64,000 nucleotides of DNA from Nonomuraea angiospora. Lineage in GTDB: Bacteria; Actinomycetota; Actinomycetes; Streptosporangiales; Streptosporangiaceae. The notes beneath the pieces were generated by a model. It was not told the origin of the DNA. It saw only the letters and a program-made list of their open reading frames with translations, and ran no database searches. The position numbers and the translations under genes were made by a program. How positions within the stretch are numbered: the first letter of the stretch is position 1; every line of letters begins with the position of its first letter. Shown piece after piece: positions 30,151 to 39,122 of the stretch. The DNA is taken from assembly GCF_014873145.1 (NCBI RefSeq), contig NZ_JADBEK010000001.1, positions 6,076,001 through 6,140,000 of the forward strand. The letters run 5' to 3'.

Positions 30151-30622
30151 CCCGAACGCTCAACAACTCTGGCTCATCGTCCTCGTACCAGCGCTGATAA
30201 CCGAAAAAGGACTCGTTCTTGTGGAGCCGGGCGGCCAACCAGCTCATCAGCTCGGCCACCTCGGCATGCCCGTCGGGGTGGATCTCCCAGCGGCAGGTCA
30301 GCGCCCAGCGTTCGTCGCCGTGGTCATCCGCGCGCACCAGGGCCGAGCCGCCGGCGCCCGGAATCTTCGAGGCCGCGTACGGCGAGCCGTCGCTCCACGC
30401 CGGTTGCGGAAACTCCTTGATCACCCAGTCGCCGTTCTCGTCCCGCACCGGCTCTTGCTCGTCGTCCAGCAGATCGAGAACCTCGTTGACGATGATCGTC
30501 TTCTCGGCGATGTGCTCGGGCCGCGAGCCGAGGCCCACGTGCCAGCGCAATTCGGCGAGCTCGGTCTCGGACAAGTCGCCCCGCAGGTCCATCGCCAGCA
30601 TGAGTTCGTGAATGTCAGCCAC
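30080..30622 (-). CDS. Conserved-looking acidic protein of unknown function
   Basis: A 180-residue soluble, acidic protein with no signal peptide or membrane helix. Notable blocks are MLAMDLRGDLSETELAELRWHVGLG near the start and FGYQRWYEDDEPELLSVRDGEV near the end, with WALTCRWEIHPDGHAEVAELMSWL between. I do not recognise a domain. The start is unsure: GTG at 30622 or one of the ATGs seven to ten codons later. It is divergent from the kinase gene. Confidence 0.6.
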   Translation of the reverse strand: MADIHELMLAMDLRGDLSETELAELRWHVGLGSRPEHIAEKTIIVNEVLDLLDDEQEPVRDENGDWVIKEFPQPAWSDGSPYAASKIPGAGGSALVRADDHGDERWALTCRWEIHPDGHAEVAELMSWLAARLHKNESFFGYQRWYEDDEPELLSVRDGEVVARREGALVAPFWDEAEEE

Positions 30623-30731
30623 GGCAGCACCGTAGCGACACGGGCCGACACAGCCTTCCACCGTGCCGTTGGGATCGAGCCCGAAAGAAAGGAGTGGGCG
30701 TTCCGGAAACCGGCCTGGAACCATGAGAGCC

Positions 30732-31217
30732 ATGAGACGAGTCGTGATCCTGGGGCGTGGCGGTTCGGGAAAATCGACGCTCGCCGCCCGTCTGACCAGG
30801 ATCACCGGACTCCCCATCATCGAGCTGGACAAGCACTTCTGGCAGCCAGGTCTTGAAGCGACGCCTCCCGATCAGTGGGCCGCCGTCCAAGGTGAGCTCG
30901 TCCGGGCCGAGGCTTGGATCATGGACGGCGACCTCGGTCCCTACGACGTCCTGGACGTACGGCTCCGAGCCGCGGACACCGTCATCCTGCTGGACTTCTC
31001 GTTCTGGCGCTGCGCCTGGCGAGCGATCCGGCGCTCCCGGGAACGCGCCGACTTCTGGTTGTGGGTGTGGGCCTGGCGATGCCGGAGCCGACCGCTTCTG
31101 CTCTCGGCGATCTCGACTCACGCCGGTGATGCGGAGCTGCACGTGATCCGGAATCCGCATGCGCTGAGACGCTTCGTGGCCCAGGTCACGACCGGCCAAG
31201 CCTCAGGCCAACCGTAA
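30732..31217 (+). CDS. Small P-loop nucleoside/adenylate kinase-like protein
   Basis: A 161-residue protein starting MRRVVILGRGGSGKSTLAARL, a textbook Walker A, followed by LPIIELDKHFWQPG and AWIMDGDLGPYDVLDVRL. This pattern is shared with the FlaR/topology-modulation and AAA-type kinase family. It probably phosphorylates a nucleotide or small molecule. An in-frame ATG three codons upstream is an alternative start. Confidence 0.75.
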   Translation: MRRVVILGRGGSGKSTLAARLTRITGLPIIELDKHFWQPGLEATPPDQWAAVQGELVRAEAWIMDGDLGPYDVLDVRLRAADTVILLDFSFWRCAWRAIRRSRERADFWLWVWAWRCRSRPLLLSAISTHAGDAELHVIRNPHALRRFVAQVTTGQASGQP

Positions 31218-31298
31218 CCAACCCGTATGGCTGCCGGTCGGGGCGTCATTCCTGGTCCCAGGGAGGTGCGGCCCCGAGCGGATGACGCCCCGCCCAGG

Positions 31299-31748
31299 TC
31301 ACCAGGCCTTGCCGGCCTGCTCCCGGGTCGCGCGGTTGATCCGGTTGAAGAAGTTCGTCAGCGCGATGTTCATGATGATCGACGACAGCTGTTTCTCGTC
31401 GAAGTGGGCGGCGGCGGCGTCCCAGATCTCGTCGGTCACGCCCGGCGCGCCGTCCTGGATCCGGGTGGCGGCCTCGGTCAGCGCGAGCGCTGCCCGCTCC
31501 GGCTCGGTGAAGAAGGGCGTCTCGCGCCAGGTGACCACGTTGTGCAACCGCTCGTCGGTCTCTCCCTGCCTCTTGGCCGACGCGACCCCGGCGAAGACGC
31601 ACGGGCTGCAGCCGTTGATCTGGCTGGCGCGCAGGTGGACGAGCTCCAGCACGAGTGGGTCGACGCCACCGGTGTGGATAACCTTGTAGAGATGCTGGAT
31701 TGCGGTGATCACTTCGGGGTTCGACTGGCTCTTCATGCGTGCTTCCAT
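31299..31748 (-). CDS. Carboxymuconolactone decarboxylase/AhpD-like protein, ECF41-linked
   Basis: A 149-residue helical protein with the CMD core LVLELVHLRASQINGCSPCVFAG. The two cysteines of the AhpD CxxCxxxH site are present, but the following His position is Gly, so peroxidase-type chemistry may be changed. The ATG at 31748 has an AAGGAG site. It is divergent from an ECF41 sigma factor gene, the classic neighbour pair for this sigma group. A closely similar paralog lies at 45731-46186. Confidence 0.85.
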   Translation of the reverse strand: MEARMKSQSNPEVITAIQHLYKVIHTGGVDPLVLELVHLRASQINGCSPCVFAGVASAKRQGETDERLHNVVTWRETPFFTEPERAALALTEAATRIQDGAPGVTDEIWDAAAAHFDEKQLSSIIMNIALTNFFNRINRATREQAGKAW

Positions 31749-31801
31749 CGGTCTCGCTCCTTCATCGGTTACCTGAGCCCGTCCGGGCCCGTCATCCCCA
31801 T

Positions 31802-31828
31802 GACGGAGCGGATCCGAGGAAGGTAACA
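31802..31828 (-). promoter_or_regulatory. Candidate ECF41-type promoter for the CMD gene
   Basis: Read toward the CMD gene, TGTTACC (31828-31822) is followed after exactly 16 bases by CGTC (31805-31802). Published ECF41 target promoters have a TGTCACA-like -35 and a CGTC -10, so this matches 5 of 7 bases plus the full -10. The implied transcription start is about 45 bases before the CMD start codon. Confidence 0.45.
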
Positions 31829-31830
31829 AC

Positions 31831-32709
31831 ATGTCCGAGACCAGCCCGAGGGACCCGGTGGCCGAGGCGTTCGAGGCCGAACGCGACCGGCTGCGCGCGG
31901 TCGCCTACCGCATGCTCGGATCGCATGCCGATGCCGAGGACGCCGTTCAGGAGGCCTGGCTACGGCTCTCCCGCCAGGACACGGCGACCATCCACAACCT
32001 CGCCGGCTGGCTGACCACCGTGGTCGGCCGGATCAGCCTCGACGTCCTGCGGTCCCGCCAGACCCGCCCCGAGGCGTCCTACGACGACCGGCTGCCGGCA
32101 CTCGTCGTGACGGCCGACGACGGTCCTGCGCCGGAGGACGACGTGGCGCTCGCCGACTCGGTAGGGCTCGCGCTTCTCGTCGTCCTCGATTCGCTCGGGC
32201 CGAGCGAACGGCTGGCGTTCGTGCTGCACGACCTGTTCGGGGTGCCGTTCGAGGAGATCGGCCGGATCCTCGGCAGGTCCGCCGACGCCACCAAGATGCT
32301 CGCCAGCCGCGCCCGCAGGAAGATGCGCGGGACCGACCGGCCGGCGGTCGTCGGGCGGGAGCAGCGAGAGGTGGTCCGGGCTTTCCTGACGGCGGCCCGC
32401 AACGGCGACTTCGAGGGGCTGCTGCGCGTGCTCGACCCCGAGGTGAGGCTGACCGTCGACACGCCCCATGGCGAGATCGTCGTCCTCGGCGCCACCAAGG
32501 TCGCCGCGGGCGCGCGGTGGTCCTCGGGCGCGGTCTCGCGGGGGCAGGCGGTGCTGCTCAACGGCCTTCCGGGGCTCGTGTCCTGGCGCGAGGACGGCAC
32601 CCCGTTCTCGGCCATCGCGTTCACGGTCGTCGAGGGCCGGATCGCCGGGATCGTGGTCGTGACCGATCCTGCCAGGCTCGCGTCGATGGACCTGCCGGAT
32701 CCGGAGTAG
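31831..32709 (+). CDS. ECF41-type RNA polymerase sigma factor with SnoaL-like C-terminal domain
   Basis: A 292-residue sigma factor. Region 2 spans RLRAVAYRMLGSHADAEDAVQEAWLRL and region 4 spans LGPSERLAFVLHDLFGVPFEEIGRIL with SADATKMLASRARRK. The C-terminal 110 residues (REQREVVRAFLTAARNGDFEGLL...) form the NTF2/SnoaL-like domain that controls activity in ECF41 proteins in place of an anti-sigma factor. The divergent CMD gene is the expected target. Confidence 0.9.
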   Translation: MSETSPRDPVAEAFEAERDRLRAVAYRMLGSHADAEDAVQEAWLRLSRQDTATIHNLAGWLTTVVGRISLDVLRSRQTRPEASYDDRLPALVVTADDGPAPEDDVALADSVGLALLVVLDSLGPSERLAFVLHDLFGVPFEEIGRILGRSADATKMLASRARRKMRGTDRPAVVGREQREVVRAFLTAARNGDFEGLLRVLDPEVRLTVDTPHGEIVVLGATKVAAGARWSSGAVSRGQAVLLNGLPGLVSWREDGTPFSAIAFTVVEGRIAGIVVVTDPARLASMDLPDPE

Positions 32710-32878
32710 TGAGTCACCACCGGGCCTCCCCGGCGACCGCGCGAGCGGAGCCAGGGCCGCGACCCGATCGCGTGATCGTCGCCCCGATGCCTTCCATCTC
32801 GTCCGCAAGACGATCCAAGTCAGTCGCAGGACGCCCCACGTGAGTATGGTGGGTCGCGGTCGAACACGTGAGCGATAA

Positions 32879-33090
32879 CCAAGCTCGCGAGGGGGACCGG
32901 GCAGGGATCTGCTCACCGCCGGGAGGGCGGAGCACGCACAACTCAGACCGGGTGCGCGTGTTGGGGCGTGGAAACCCACGAAAGCGGGGCCGGAAGGTGA
33001 ATCGCCAAGCAACAGCATCGCGACCATGCGCGTAGCCGCACGGTTGGGACGGCTGGAATCCCCCGGATTCATCCGTGGGGAGCGCTTCAA
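32879..33090 (+). mobile_element. Relic of an IS200/IS605-type TnpB element right end
   Basis: The interval from 32710 to 33411 (700 bp) has no intact gene. Within it, a frame from 32879 reads as a decayed TnpB tail and ends in LGRLESPGFIRGERFN. This last part is the translation expected of the conserved right-end/omega-RNA segment (GGAATCCCC, hairpin, GGGGAG, TTCAA). The hairpin spans 33060-33080 (CCCCC GGAT / ATCC G-T-GGGG). No left end, tnpA or RuvC-like catalytic motif remains. On the minus strand, about 45 codons at 32714-32850 could be a fragment of an older gene. Confidence 0.45.
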
Positions 33091-33235
33091 CGTCTGGGAG
33101 CACTGCTTCAGCTGGGACGGCGGGTTCTACGGGAGGTGCGGCCACGGCCTGTGAGCCGTCCGGCCCGCGCCGCCGGGTAGGGCGAGCTCCGGCAGAAAGT
33201 CCGGACCAGCTGCCGGGGACGAGCGTGCCATCGAG

Positions 33236-33274
33236 GCCGGGCGATCACGCTGACGGCCGGCGTGATCGCCCGGC
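33236..33274. terminator. Perfect 15-bp stem inverted repeat
   Basis: The arm GCCGGGCGATCACGC (33236-33250) is matched exactly by its complement at 33260-33274 around a 9-base loop. There is no T run. It lies 138 bp before the nucleotidyltransferase start and after the TnpB relic, with no intact gene directly upstream. It may be a terminator left by a lost gene or a protein-binding dyad. Confidence 0.45.
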
Positions 33275-33411
33275 TACCGGCCGCCCGGCCGATAGAGTTC
33301 CATACGTGCGTTGATCTCCAGGCGGCGGACGCGTACCGCCGAAGACGAAGGCGGTGCGGGCGGCCCCTTCCCGCAGGCATTCCCTCGTCACAACCCCCCA
33401 CGGAGATCACC

Positions 33412-34161
33412 ATGTCCGCTCAGCGGCCTCTGACCTACCGCGCGTTCGTCGAGCTCGCCACCGCCGACCCCGCCGTCGTCGGGCTCGTCCTCAAGGGCTC
33501 CCACGCCCACGACGGCATGGTCACCGAGCATTCCGACCACGACCTGTACGTCATCCTCGCCGACGGCGCGGCAACGGACCTCACCCGGTTCGCCGGTCAC
33601 CGCACCCCCGAACTCGACCTCGCCATCATCACCCTGGCCGAGTTCCGTACGGCTGGAATGCCCGGCTTCGAGCGATACGCGCTCGCCCGCGCCAGGATCG
33701 TGCTCGACCGGCTCGACGGGGGCATCGCCCGGATCCTGGCCGCCAAGGCGCGGCTCGACGCCGACGAGGCGTTCCGGGACTGCGGTGAATGGCTCGACGC
33801 CTACGTCAACTCCCTCTACCGCTCCGTCAAGAACGACCGTGACGGGCATGCGCTCGCGGCCCGCCTCGACGCCGCCGACAGCATCCGGTTCCTGCTGGAG
33901 CTGCTGTTCGCTCTCGACCGTCGCCCCCGCCCGTACAACAAGTACCTGGAATGGGAGCTCGCCCGGCACCCGCTGCCGGGCTGGGACACCGGCATGCTGC
34001 TGGACGCCGCGCGCCGCATCTCGGGAACGGGCGACGTACCCCTGCAACGGCGCCTCTTCGCCCAGGTCGAGGCGGCGGCCCGGCGCGCCGGGCACGGCGC
34101 GGTGCTGGACGCGTGGGGCGAGGACCTCGACCTGATGCGACCGCAGGAGGACAGGTCCTAG
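33412..34161 (+). CDS. Nucleotidyltransferase-domain protein
   Basis: A 249-residue protein. The N-terminal part contains VVGLVLKGSHAHDGMVTEHSDHDLYVI, the GS...SDxDL signature of pol-beta-like nucleotidyltransferases, with ELDLAIITL supplying the third acidic residue. The C-terminal half is helical, as in kanamycin-nucleotidyltransferase-type or MNT proteins. The substrate is unknown. The ATG at 33412 has GGAG upstream; the longer frame from 33262 is unlikely. The stop overlaps the convergent hydrolase stop by 4 bp. Confidence 0.8.
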   Translation: MSAQRPLTYRAFVELATADPAVVGLVLKGSHAHDGMVTEHSDHDLYVILADGAATDLTRFAGHRTPELDLAIITLAEFRTAGMPGFERYALARARIVLDRLDGGIARILAAKARLDADEAFRDCGEWLDAYVNSLYRSVKNDRDGHALAARLDAADSIRFLLELLFALDRRPRPYNKYLEWELARHPLPGWDTGMLLDAARRISGTGDVPLQRRLFAQVEAAARRAGHGAVLDAWGEDLDLMRPQEDRS

Positions 34162-35291
34162 CCCACCGACTTGACCTCCGGGTAGCGCGACGCCGGGTCG
34201 TTCAGGAGGGGCTGCGGCTTCCCTCGCAGGTGGAGGTCGTAGAAGGCCGCGACGATCCCGCGCGTGATCTGCAGGGACCGTGTGGCGGGCAGGTCGGCAC
34301 CGTCGTCGATGCCGAGCTGCTCGGAGAGCACGGAGATGTCGGTGAAGGAGGCGTGCTCGGTGCCCGTCACCACGAACCAGCGCTTCCAGCCGGTGAGGTT
34401 CGGCCAGGACTGGTCCCAGGTGGGGTCCTTGCCGGGGCTGTGCTTGGCCTCGGAGCCGAGGAACAGGTACGGCTTGGCCAGCCCGCCGCTGGGGACCTGG
34501 ACGACGGCGGTGCCGTCGATGTTCATCCCGGCGCGCAGCCGGGAGTCCTTCAGCAGGGCGGCCACGGAGCTCGCGCCGCCCACGGAGTGGCCGCCCATGG
34601 CGATCCTGGATCGGTCGATCAGCTTGGGATATTTGGCCGGCACCGAGTCCAGGACGAAGGAGACATCGGCCGCCCTGATCTGCCCGACCTTGGCCCAGAA
34701 CGCCGGATTCTTCGGTTCGACCTCGCACGCGACGCACTCGGCGACCCTGCCGTCGGGGAAGCTCGTGGCGACGTTCTCGTACGTGTGCCCGATGACGGCC
34801 ACCGCATAGCCCCGGCTGGCCAGGTCCTCGGCCAGGCCGGTGAGCGAGTAGCGGGGCTTGGTGAAGCCCGGGGAGAGGACCACGAGGGGTAGCCGTCCCT
34901 TGGCCGGTCTGGCGTCCTTGACGGCGTCGATCCGCGTCTTGCTGAGCAGATCGCCCGGTACGCCGGAAGCGCCCGCCTCCTTCAACGTGAGCTCGGACTC
35001 CTTGACCGTCATGTACGGCGCCCGCGCCCCGCCGGCCTTCGCCGCCGGATACCAGAGCGAGACCATGAGCTCCCTCGCCTTCGCACGGGGCACCCAGGGA
35101 TCGGGGCGGGAGGTGTCCTTGAGGTGGAGGGAGGTCAGGCCGACCGGCAGCTTGCCCGTCGGCTTGGGGATGCGCAGAGCGGAGGCGGGCGCGCGGTCTC
35201 TGACCGAGGCCGCCGAGGGGGACGCCAAGGAGGCGGCGGCCGGCAGGGCGAGGAGTACGGCGAGGGCAAGCCGCCCGATTCGGTGACTCAT
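34158..35291 (-). CDS. Secreted alpha/beta hydrolase (PAF-acetylhydrolase/dienelactone-hydrolase-like)
   Basis: A 377-residue exported hydrolase with signal peptide MSHRIGRLALAVLLALPAAA. The nucleophile elbow is MGGHSVGGASS (GxSxG), the oxyanion region is LPLVVLSPGFTKPRYS and the catalytic His lies in GTEHASFTD. The sequence MVSLWYPA near the start and the overall spacing resemble platelet-activating-factor acetylhydrolase-like esterases. The start at 35291 was chosen because the signal peptide begins there. Confidence 0.85.
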   Translation of the reverse strand: MSHRIGRLALAVLLALPAAASLASPSAASVRDRAPASALRIPKPTGKLPVGLTSLHLKDTSRPDPWVPRAKARELMVSLWYPAAKAGGARAPYMTVKESELTLKEAGASGVPGDLLSKTRIDAVKDARPAKGRLPLVVLSPGFTKPRYSLTGLAEDLASRGYAVAVIGHTYENVATSFPDGRVAECVACEVEPKNPAFWAKVGQIRAADVSFVLDSVPAKYPKLIDRSRIAMGGHSVGGASSVAALLKDSRLRAGMNIDGTAVVQVPSGGLAKPYLFLGSEAKHSPGKDPTWDQSWPNLTGWKRWFVVTGTEHASFTDISVLSEQLGIDDGADLPATRSLQITRGIVAAFYDLHLRGKPQPLLNDPASRYPEVKSVG

Positions 35292-35416
35292 GGGCCTCGA
35301 CGCTAGGGCCGGGCGACCTCCGCCCGCGTCGGCCGTGACGACGACATCGGCGGCGGGGTCGTCCTCGAGATGTACTCCGCTCCGCCGATGCCCCCGTACG
35401 CCACGAACAGGACAAT

Positions 35417-36628
35417 GTGCGAGTGTCACTGATCAGAAGGCGATGGCGGGACCTGCTCCGCGCGGAGCACAGGCCCTCGCGTCGCGCGCTCGTGTTCGAC
35501 ATCCTCCTCGCGGTCGCCTTGACCGTGCTGGCGGTGGTCGCGGCGGCACCCGCCGTGGACGTCGTCCACAGCGTCGACCCCCTGCGGCTGCCTCCCCCGC
35601 CCCGGCCCGTCCTGCCCACCCAGACTGACGCGGTCGATCCCGGCCTGCTCTTCGCGGTGGCGCTGACGGCGTTGCCGCTGGCCGTACGGCGGCTGTACCC
35701 GTTGACCGCCTTCTGGATCGTGCTGCTGGCCGCCCTGGCCACCGATGACGAGGCGACCTGGGTCACCGTGGCGACCTGCGCCATCGCCGCCTACGGAGCA
35801 GTCGCCTACAGCCGCAACCGGCTGGTGGCGCTGGGTGGCCTGGTGCTGGCCACCGTGCTGGCGGGCATGGCCTTCAGTGATGCCGTGGCGGGGTTGCCGA
35901 GCTGGCTCGGGCCGTTCGTGGTGCTGCTCAGCGCGGGGGTCATGGCGAGCTTCGTCCGGTTGTGGCGGCAGCAGCTCGCCGAGCGGGACGAGAAGCTCCG
36001 CCGGGCCGTACAGGTGGAGCGCTCGCGCATCGCCGGCGAGCTGCACGACGTCGTCACCCACAATGTGAACGTGATGGTGATCCAGGCGGGGGCGGCGCGC
36101 AAGGTGATGGACACGGCGCCGGAGCGGGCCAGGGAGGCCATGCTCGCGGTGGAGACCAGTGGCAGGGCCGCCATGGCCGAGCTCCGCCATGTCATGGGCC
36201 TGCTGGCCGCCTCCGGCAGCGGATCCGACCTTCTCGAACCGCAGCCGGGGCTCGACCAGCTCGGCTCGCTCATCGAGCGCGTGCGCGCGGCCGGGGTCCC
36301 GGTCAGCGCCGAGATCGGCACGCCGGAGGGTCCGGTGCCGCCCGGGGTGGGCCTGGCCGTCTACCGCGTCGTCCAGGAGGCTCTCACCAACACGATCAAG
36401 CACGCGGGCGGCGCGGCCGTGTCGGTGGCGATCAGTCACACCGGCGACTGGCTGGACATCGAGGTCGCCGACCGCGGCGCCGCTCCCGCGGCGCGTGCGG
36501 GGGACGGTCAGGGCCGGGGGCTGATCGGGCTGCGCGAGCGGCTGGCGCTCTACGACGGGACCCTCGAGGCGGGGCCGCGGAGCGGCGGAGGCTTCGTGAC
36601 CAGGGCGCGCCTGCGGTGGTCGGCGTGA
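35417..36628 (+). CDS. NarL-type sensor histidine kinase
   Basis: A 403-residue membrane kinase. The N-terminal 180 residues hold about five hydrophobic segments (LVFDILLAVALTVLAVVAAA, LFAVALTALPLAVRRL and others). HisKA_3 follows with the phospho-acceptor His210 in SRIAGELHDVVTHNVNVMV, then a HATPase domain (VYRVVQEALTNTIKHAGG). The last codons overlap the response regulator start (GTGA). GTG at 35417 or 35423 could be the start. The signal is unknown. Confidence 0.88.
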   Translation: MRVSLIRRRWRDLLRAEHRPSRRALVFDILLAVALTVLAVVAAAPAVDVVHSVDPLRLPPPPRPVLPTQTDAVDPGLLFAVALTALPLAVRRLYPLTAFWIVLLAALATDDEATWVTVATCAIAAYGAVAYSRNRLVALGGLVLATVLAGMAFSDAVAGLPSWLGPFVVLLSAGVMASFVRLWRQQLAERDEKLRRAVQVERSRIAGELHDVVTHNVNVMVIQAGAARKVMDTAPERAREAMLAVETSGRAAMAELRHVMGLLAASGSGSDLLEPQPGLDQLGSLIERVRAAGVPVSAEIGTPEGPVPPGVGLAVYRVVQEALTNTIKHAGGAAVSVAISHTGDWLDIEVADRGAAPAARAGDGQGRGLIGLRERLALYDGTLEAGPRSGGGFVTRARLRWSA

Positions 36629-37296
36629 ACGAGGCGCCGCGCGTGGTCATCGCCGACGACCAGGCGCTCGTACGCGGCGGGTTCGGGATGATCCTGGCCG
36701 CCGACGGGATCGAGGTGGTCGCCGAGGCCGCCGACGGTGCCGAGGCGGTCGCCGCCGTCCGGCGTACCCGGCCCGATCTCGTGCTCATGGACGTACGGAT
36801 GCCGCGCATGGACGGCATCGAGGCCACCCGGCGGATCCTGTCCGGCGGCGCGGACGGGACCCGCGTCCTCATCCTGACCACGTACGACCTCGACCACTAT
36901 GTCTACGCGGCACTCACCGCCGGGGCCAGCGGCTTCCTGCTCAAGGACGTCTCCCCCGAGCACCTGGTGGCCGCGGTGCGCCTGGTGCGCACGGGCGACG
37001 CGCTGCTCGCGCCCGCGATCACCCGCCGCCTGATCGAGCGCTTCGCCCGCCACGACGAGCCCGCTCACCGCGCCGTCCACGGCGACCTGTCCCAGCTGAC
37101 CCCGCGCGAGCTGGAGGTCCTGCGCCTGCTCGCGACCGGCATGAGCAACGCCGAGATCGCCGACCGCCTGGTGCTGAGCCCGACGACGGTCAAGACGCAC
37201 GTCGCGCGCATCCTGTCGAAACTGGAGCTCCGGGACCGCGTCCAGGCCGTCGTCCTCGCCTACGAGACCGGCCTGGTCACGCGTAAAGCTCCGTGA
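36625..37296 (+). CDS. NarL/FixJ-family response regulator
   Basis: A 223-residue regulator. The receiver domain has phospho-acceptor Asp56 in LVLMDVRMPRMDG and Lys in FLLKDVSPE. The LuxR-type HTH is LTPRELEVLRLLATGMSNAEIADRLVLSPTTVKTHV. It is translationally coupled to the kinase by a GTGA overlap, so the two are a cognate pair. A GTG three codons upstream is an alternative start. Confidence 0.9.
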   Translation: MNEAPRVVIADDQALVRGGFGMILAADGIEVVAEAADGAEAVAAVRRTRPDLVLMDVRMPRMDGIEATRRILSGGADGTRVLILTTYDLDHYVYAALTAGASGFLLKDVSPEHLVAAVRLVRTGDALLAPAITRRLIERFARHDEPAHRAVHGDLSQLTPRELEVLRLLATGMSNAEIADRLVLSPTTVKTHVARILSKLELRDRVQAVVLAYETGLVTRKAP

Positions 37297-37420
37297 GACC
37301 GACCCGGCGCGCGTCAGGGCCGGGTGACCGAACTCATAGGAGAACTATGCGGCAAAGGGGTGGACACCTTGGCTCTAGATCCCTAAACCCATTTCGTATT
37401 GGGTCGCTTAGGGTGGCTTC

Positions 37421-39118
37421 ATGGAGGCAGGAAAGGCGATCTTCGAAACCGTCGACAAGCTTCGTCAGCGGCGCACGGCCCCGCTGGTGCTGGAGCTCGA
37501 TCTCACAGAGGGCCTCACCGAGGGCCCGCCGGCGGACCCGCTCGCCGCGGTGCTGTCCATGCGCAAGACGCGCCTGTCCGACGTCCTGTCCGGGCTGAAG
37601 CGCGCCAGGCAGGACTCCAGGGTCAAGGCGCTGGTGGTGAAGATCGGGGGTAACCCGCTGGGCCTGGCCATGGTGCAGGAGCTGCGCCAGGCGGTGATCC
37701 GGTTCAGGGCGTCGGGCAAGCTGACCGTCGCGTTCTCGGAGACGTTCGGGGAGTTCGGCGGCGGCACGGTGCCCTACTACCTGGCCACCGCGTTCGAGCG
37801 CGTCTACCTGCAGCCGAGTGGCGACGTCGGGCTGACCGGGGTGGCGCTGGAGCAGCGCTTCCTGAAGGGGGCGCTGACGAAGCTGGGTGTCGGGTACGAG
37901 GCCGGGCAGCGGCACGAGTACAAGACCGCCGTCAACACCTTCACCCAGGACCACATGACCGAGCCGCACCGCGAGTCCATGGGCCGCATCGTCGAGTCGG
38001 TCACCGAGAGCCTCAGCGCGGGCATCGCCGACGGGCGCCGGCTCGATCCGGGCAAGGTGCGGGAGCTGATCGACCGCGGCCCGTTCACCGCCTCCGAGGC
38101 GCTGGAGGCCGGGCTGGTCGACGGGCTGGCGTACCGGGACGAGGTCTACGAGCAGGTCAAGCAGGCGGCAGGCGACGACTCGCACCTGCTGTACGTGTCC
38201 AGGTACGCCAGGGGCGCGGCCGTGCGGAAGCTGCCGCACCCGACGGCCGACGGGATCGCGCTCATCCACGGCACCGGCATGATCAGGACCGGTCGCAGCG
38301 GACGCAGCCCGCTCGGCGGGGGCGGGGCGATGGGCTCCGACACGATCAGCGCCGCCTTCCGGGCGGCCCGGCGCGACGAGCACGTCAAGGCGGTCGTGTT
38401 CCGGGTGGACAGCCCCGGCGGCTCGTACGTGGCCTCCGACACGGTGTGGCGCGAGGTGACCCTCACGCGCAAGGTCAAGCCGGTGATCGTCTCGATGGGC
38501 GACCTGGCCGCGTCCGGCGGCTATTTCGTGGCGATGGCAGCCGACGTGATCGTGGCCCAGCCCGGCACGCTGACGGGCTCGATCGGCGTGTACGGCGGCA
38601 AGCCCGTCGTCGCGGAAATGCTCGAAAAAATCGGCATAAATTCGGAAATGGTGGCGTCCGGGACTAACGCCGGAATGTTCTCCACCTCCCGCGGCTTCTC
38701 CCCCGAACAATGGGACCGCGTGAACGCCTGGCTTGACCGCATTTACGATGACTTCGTGGGCAAGGTCGCCGCGAGCCGCGACCTGACCCGGGAGCGCGCG
38801 CACGAGCTGGCCCGCGGCCGCGTCTGGACCGGCGCCGACGCGCACGCCGGCGGGCTCGTGGACGAGCTGGGCGGCCTGGAGGACGCGCTGGCCCTGGCCA
38901 GGAAGCGGGCCGGCCTCCCCGACGACGCCCCCGTACGCGCCTACCCCCGGCTCAACCCGCTGGAGCGGCTGCGCGGGCCGGACTCGAGCGAGGACAGGTC
39001 CGCCGCCCTGGCCCGCCTGCGCCTGGACGCGTGGGGCCCCCTCGCCCGCCTGTCCGCCGAGCTCGGCCTCCCCGCCGCGGGCCCGCTGCTCCTCCCCGAG
39101 TGGTACGTGATCCGCTGA
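37421..39118 (+). CDS. sppA: Signal peptide peptidase SppA (S49 protease IV type)
   Basis: A 565-residue protein with the tandem S49 arrangement of E. coli protease IV. The general base Lys168 lies in RHEYKTAVNTF in the first half, and the nucleophile Ser365 lies in SMGDLAASGGYFVAMAA in the second. No obvious N-terminal membrane helix is present, unlike E. coli SppA, so it may be peripheral or cytosolic. It would degrade cleaved signal peptides. It ends 4 bp before the convergent flavin reductase stop. Confidence 0.88.
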   Translation: MEAGKAIFETVDKLRQRRTAPLVLELDLTEGLTEGPPADPLAAVLSMRKTRLSDVLSGLKRARQDSRVKALVVKIGGNPLGLAMVQELRQAVIRFRASGKLTVAFSETFGEFGGGTVPYYLATAFERVYLQPSGDVGLTGVALEQRFLKGALTKLGVGYEAGQRHEYKTAVNTFTQDHMTEPHRESMGRIVESVTESLSAGIADGRRLDPGKVRELIDRGPFTASEALEAGLVDGLAYRDEVYEQVKQAAGDDSHLLYVSRYARGAAVRKLPHPTADGIALIHGTGMIRTGRSGRSPLGGGGAMGSDTISAAFRAARRDEHVKAVVFRVDSPGGSYVASDTVWREVTLTRKVKPVIVSMGDLAASGGYFVAMAADVIVAQPGTLTGSIGVYGGKPVVAEMLEKIGINSEMVASGTNAGMFSTSRGFSPEQWDRVNAWLDRIYDDFVGKVAASRDLTRERAHELARGRVWTGADAHAGGLVDELGGLEDALALARKRAGLPDDAPVRAYPRLNPLERLRGPDSSEDRSAALARLRLDAWGPLARLSAELGLPAAGPLLLPEWYVIR

Positions 39119-39122
39119 GCGC

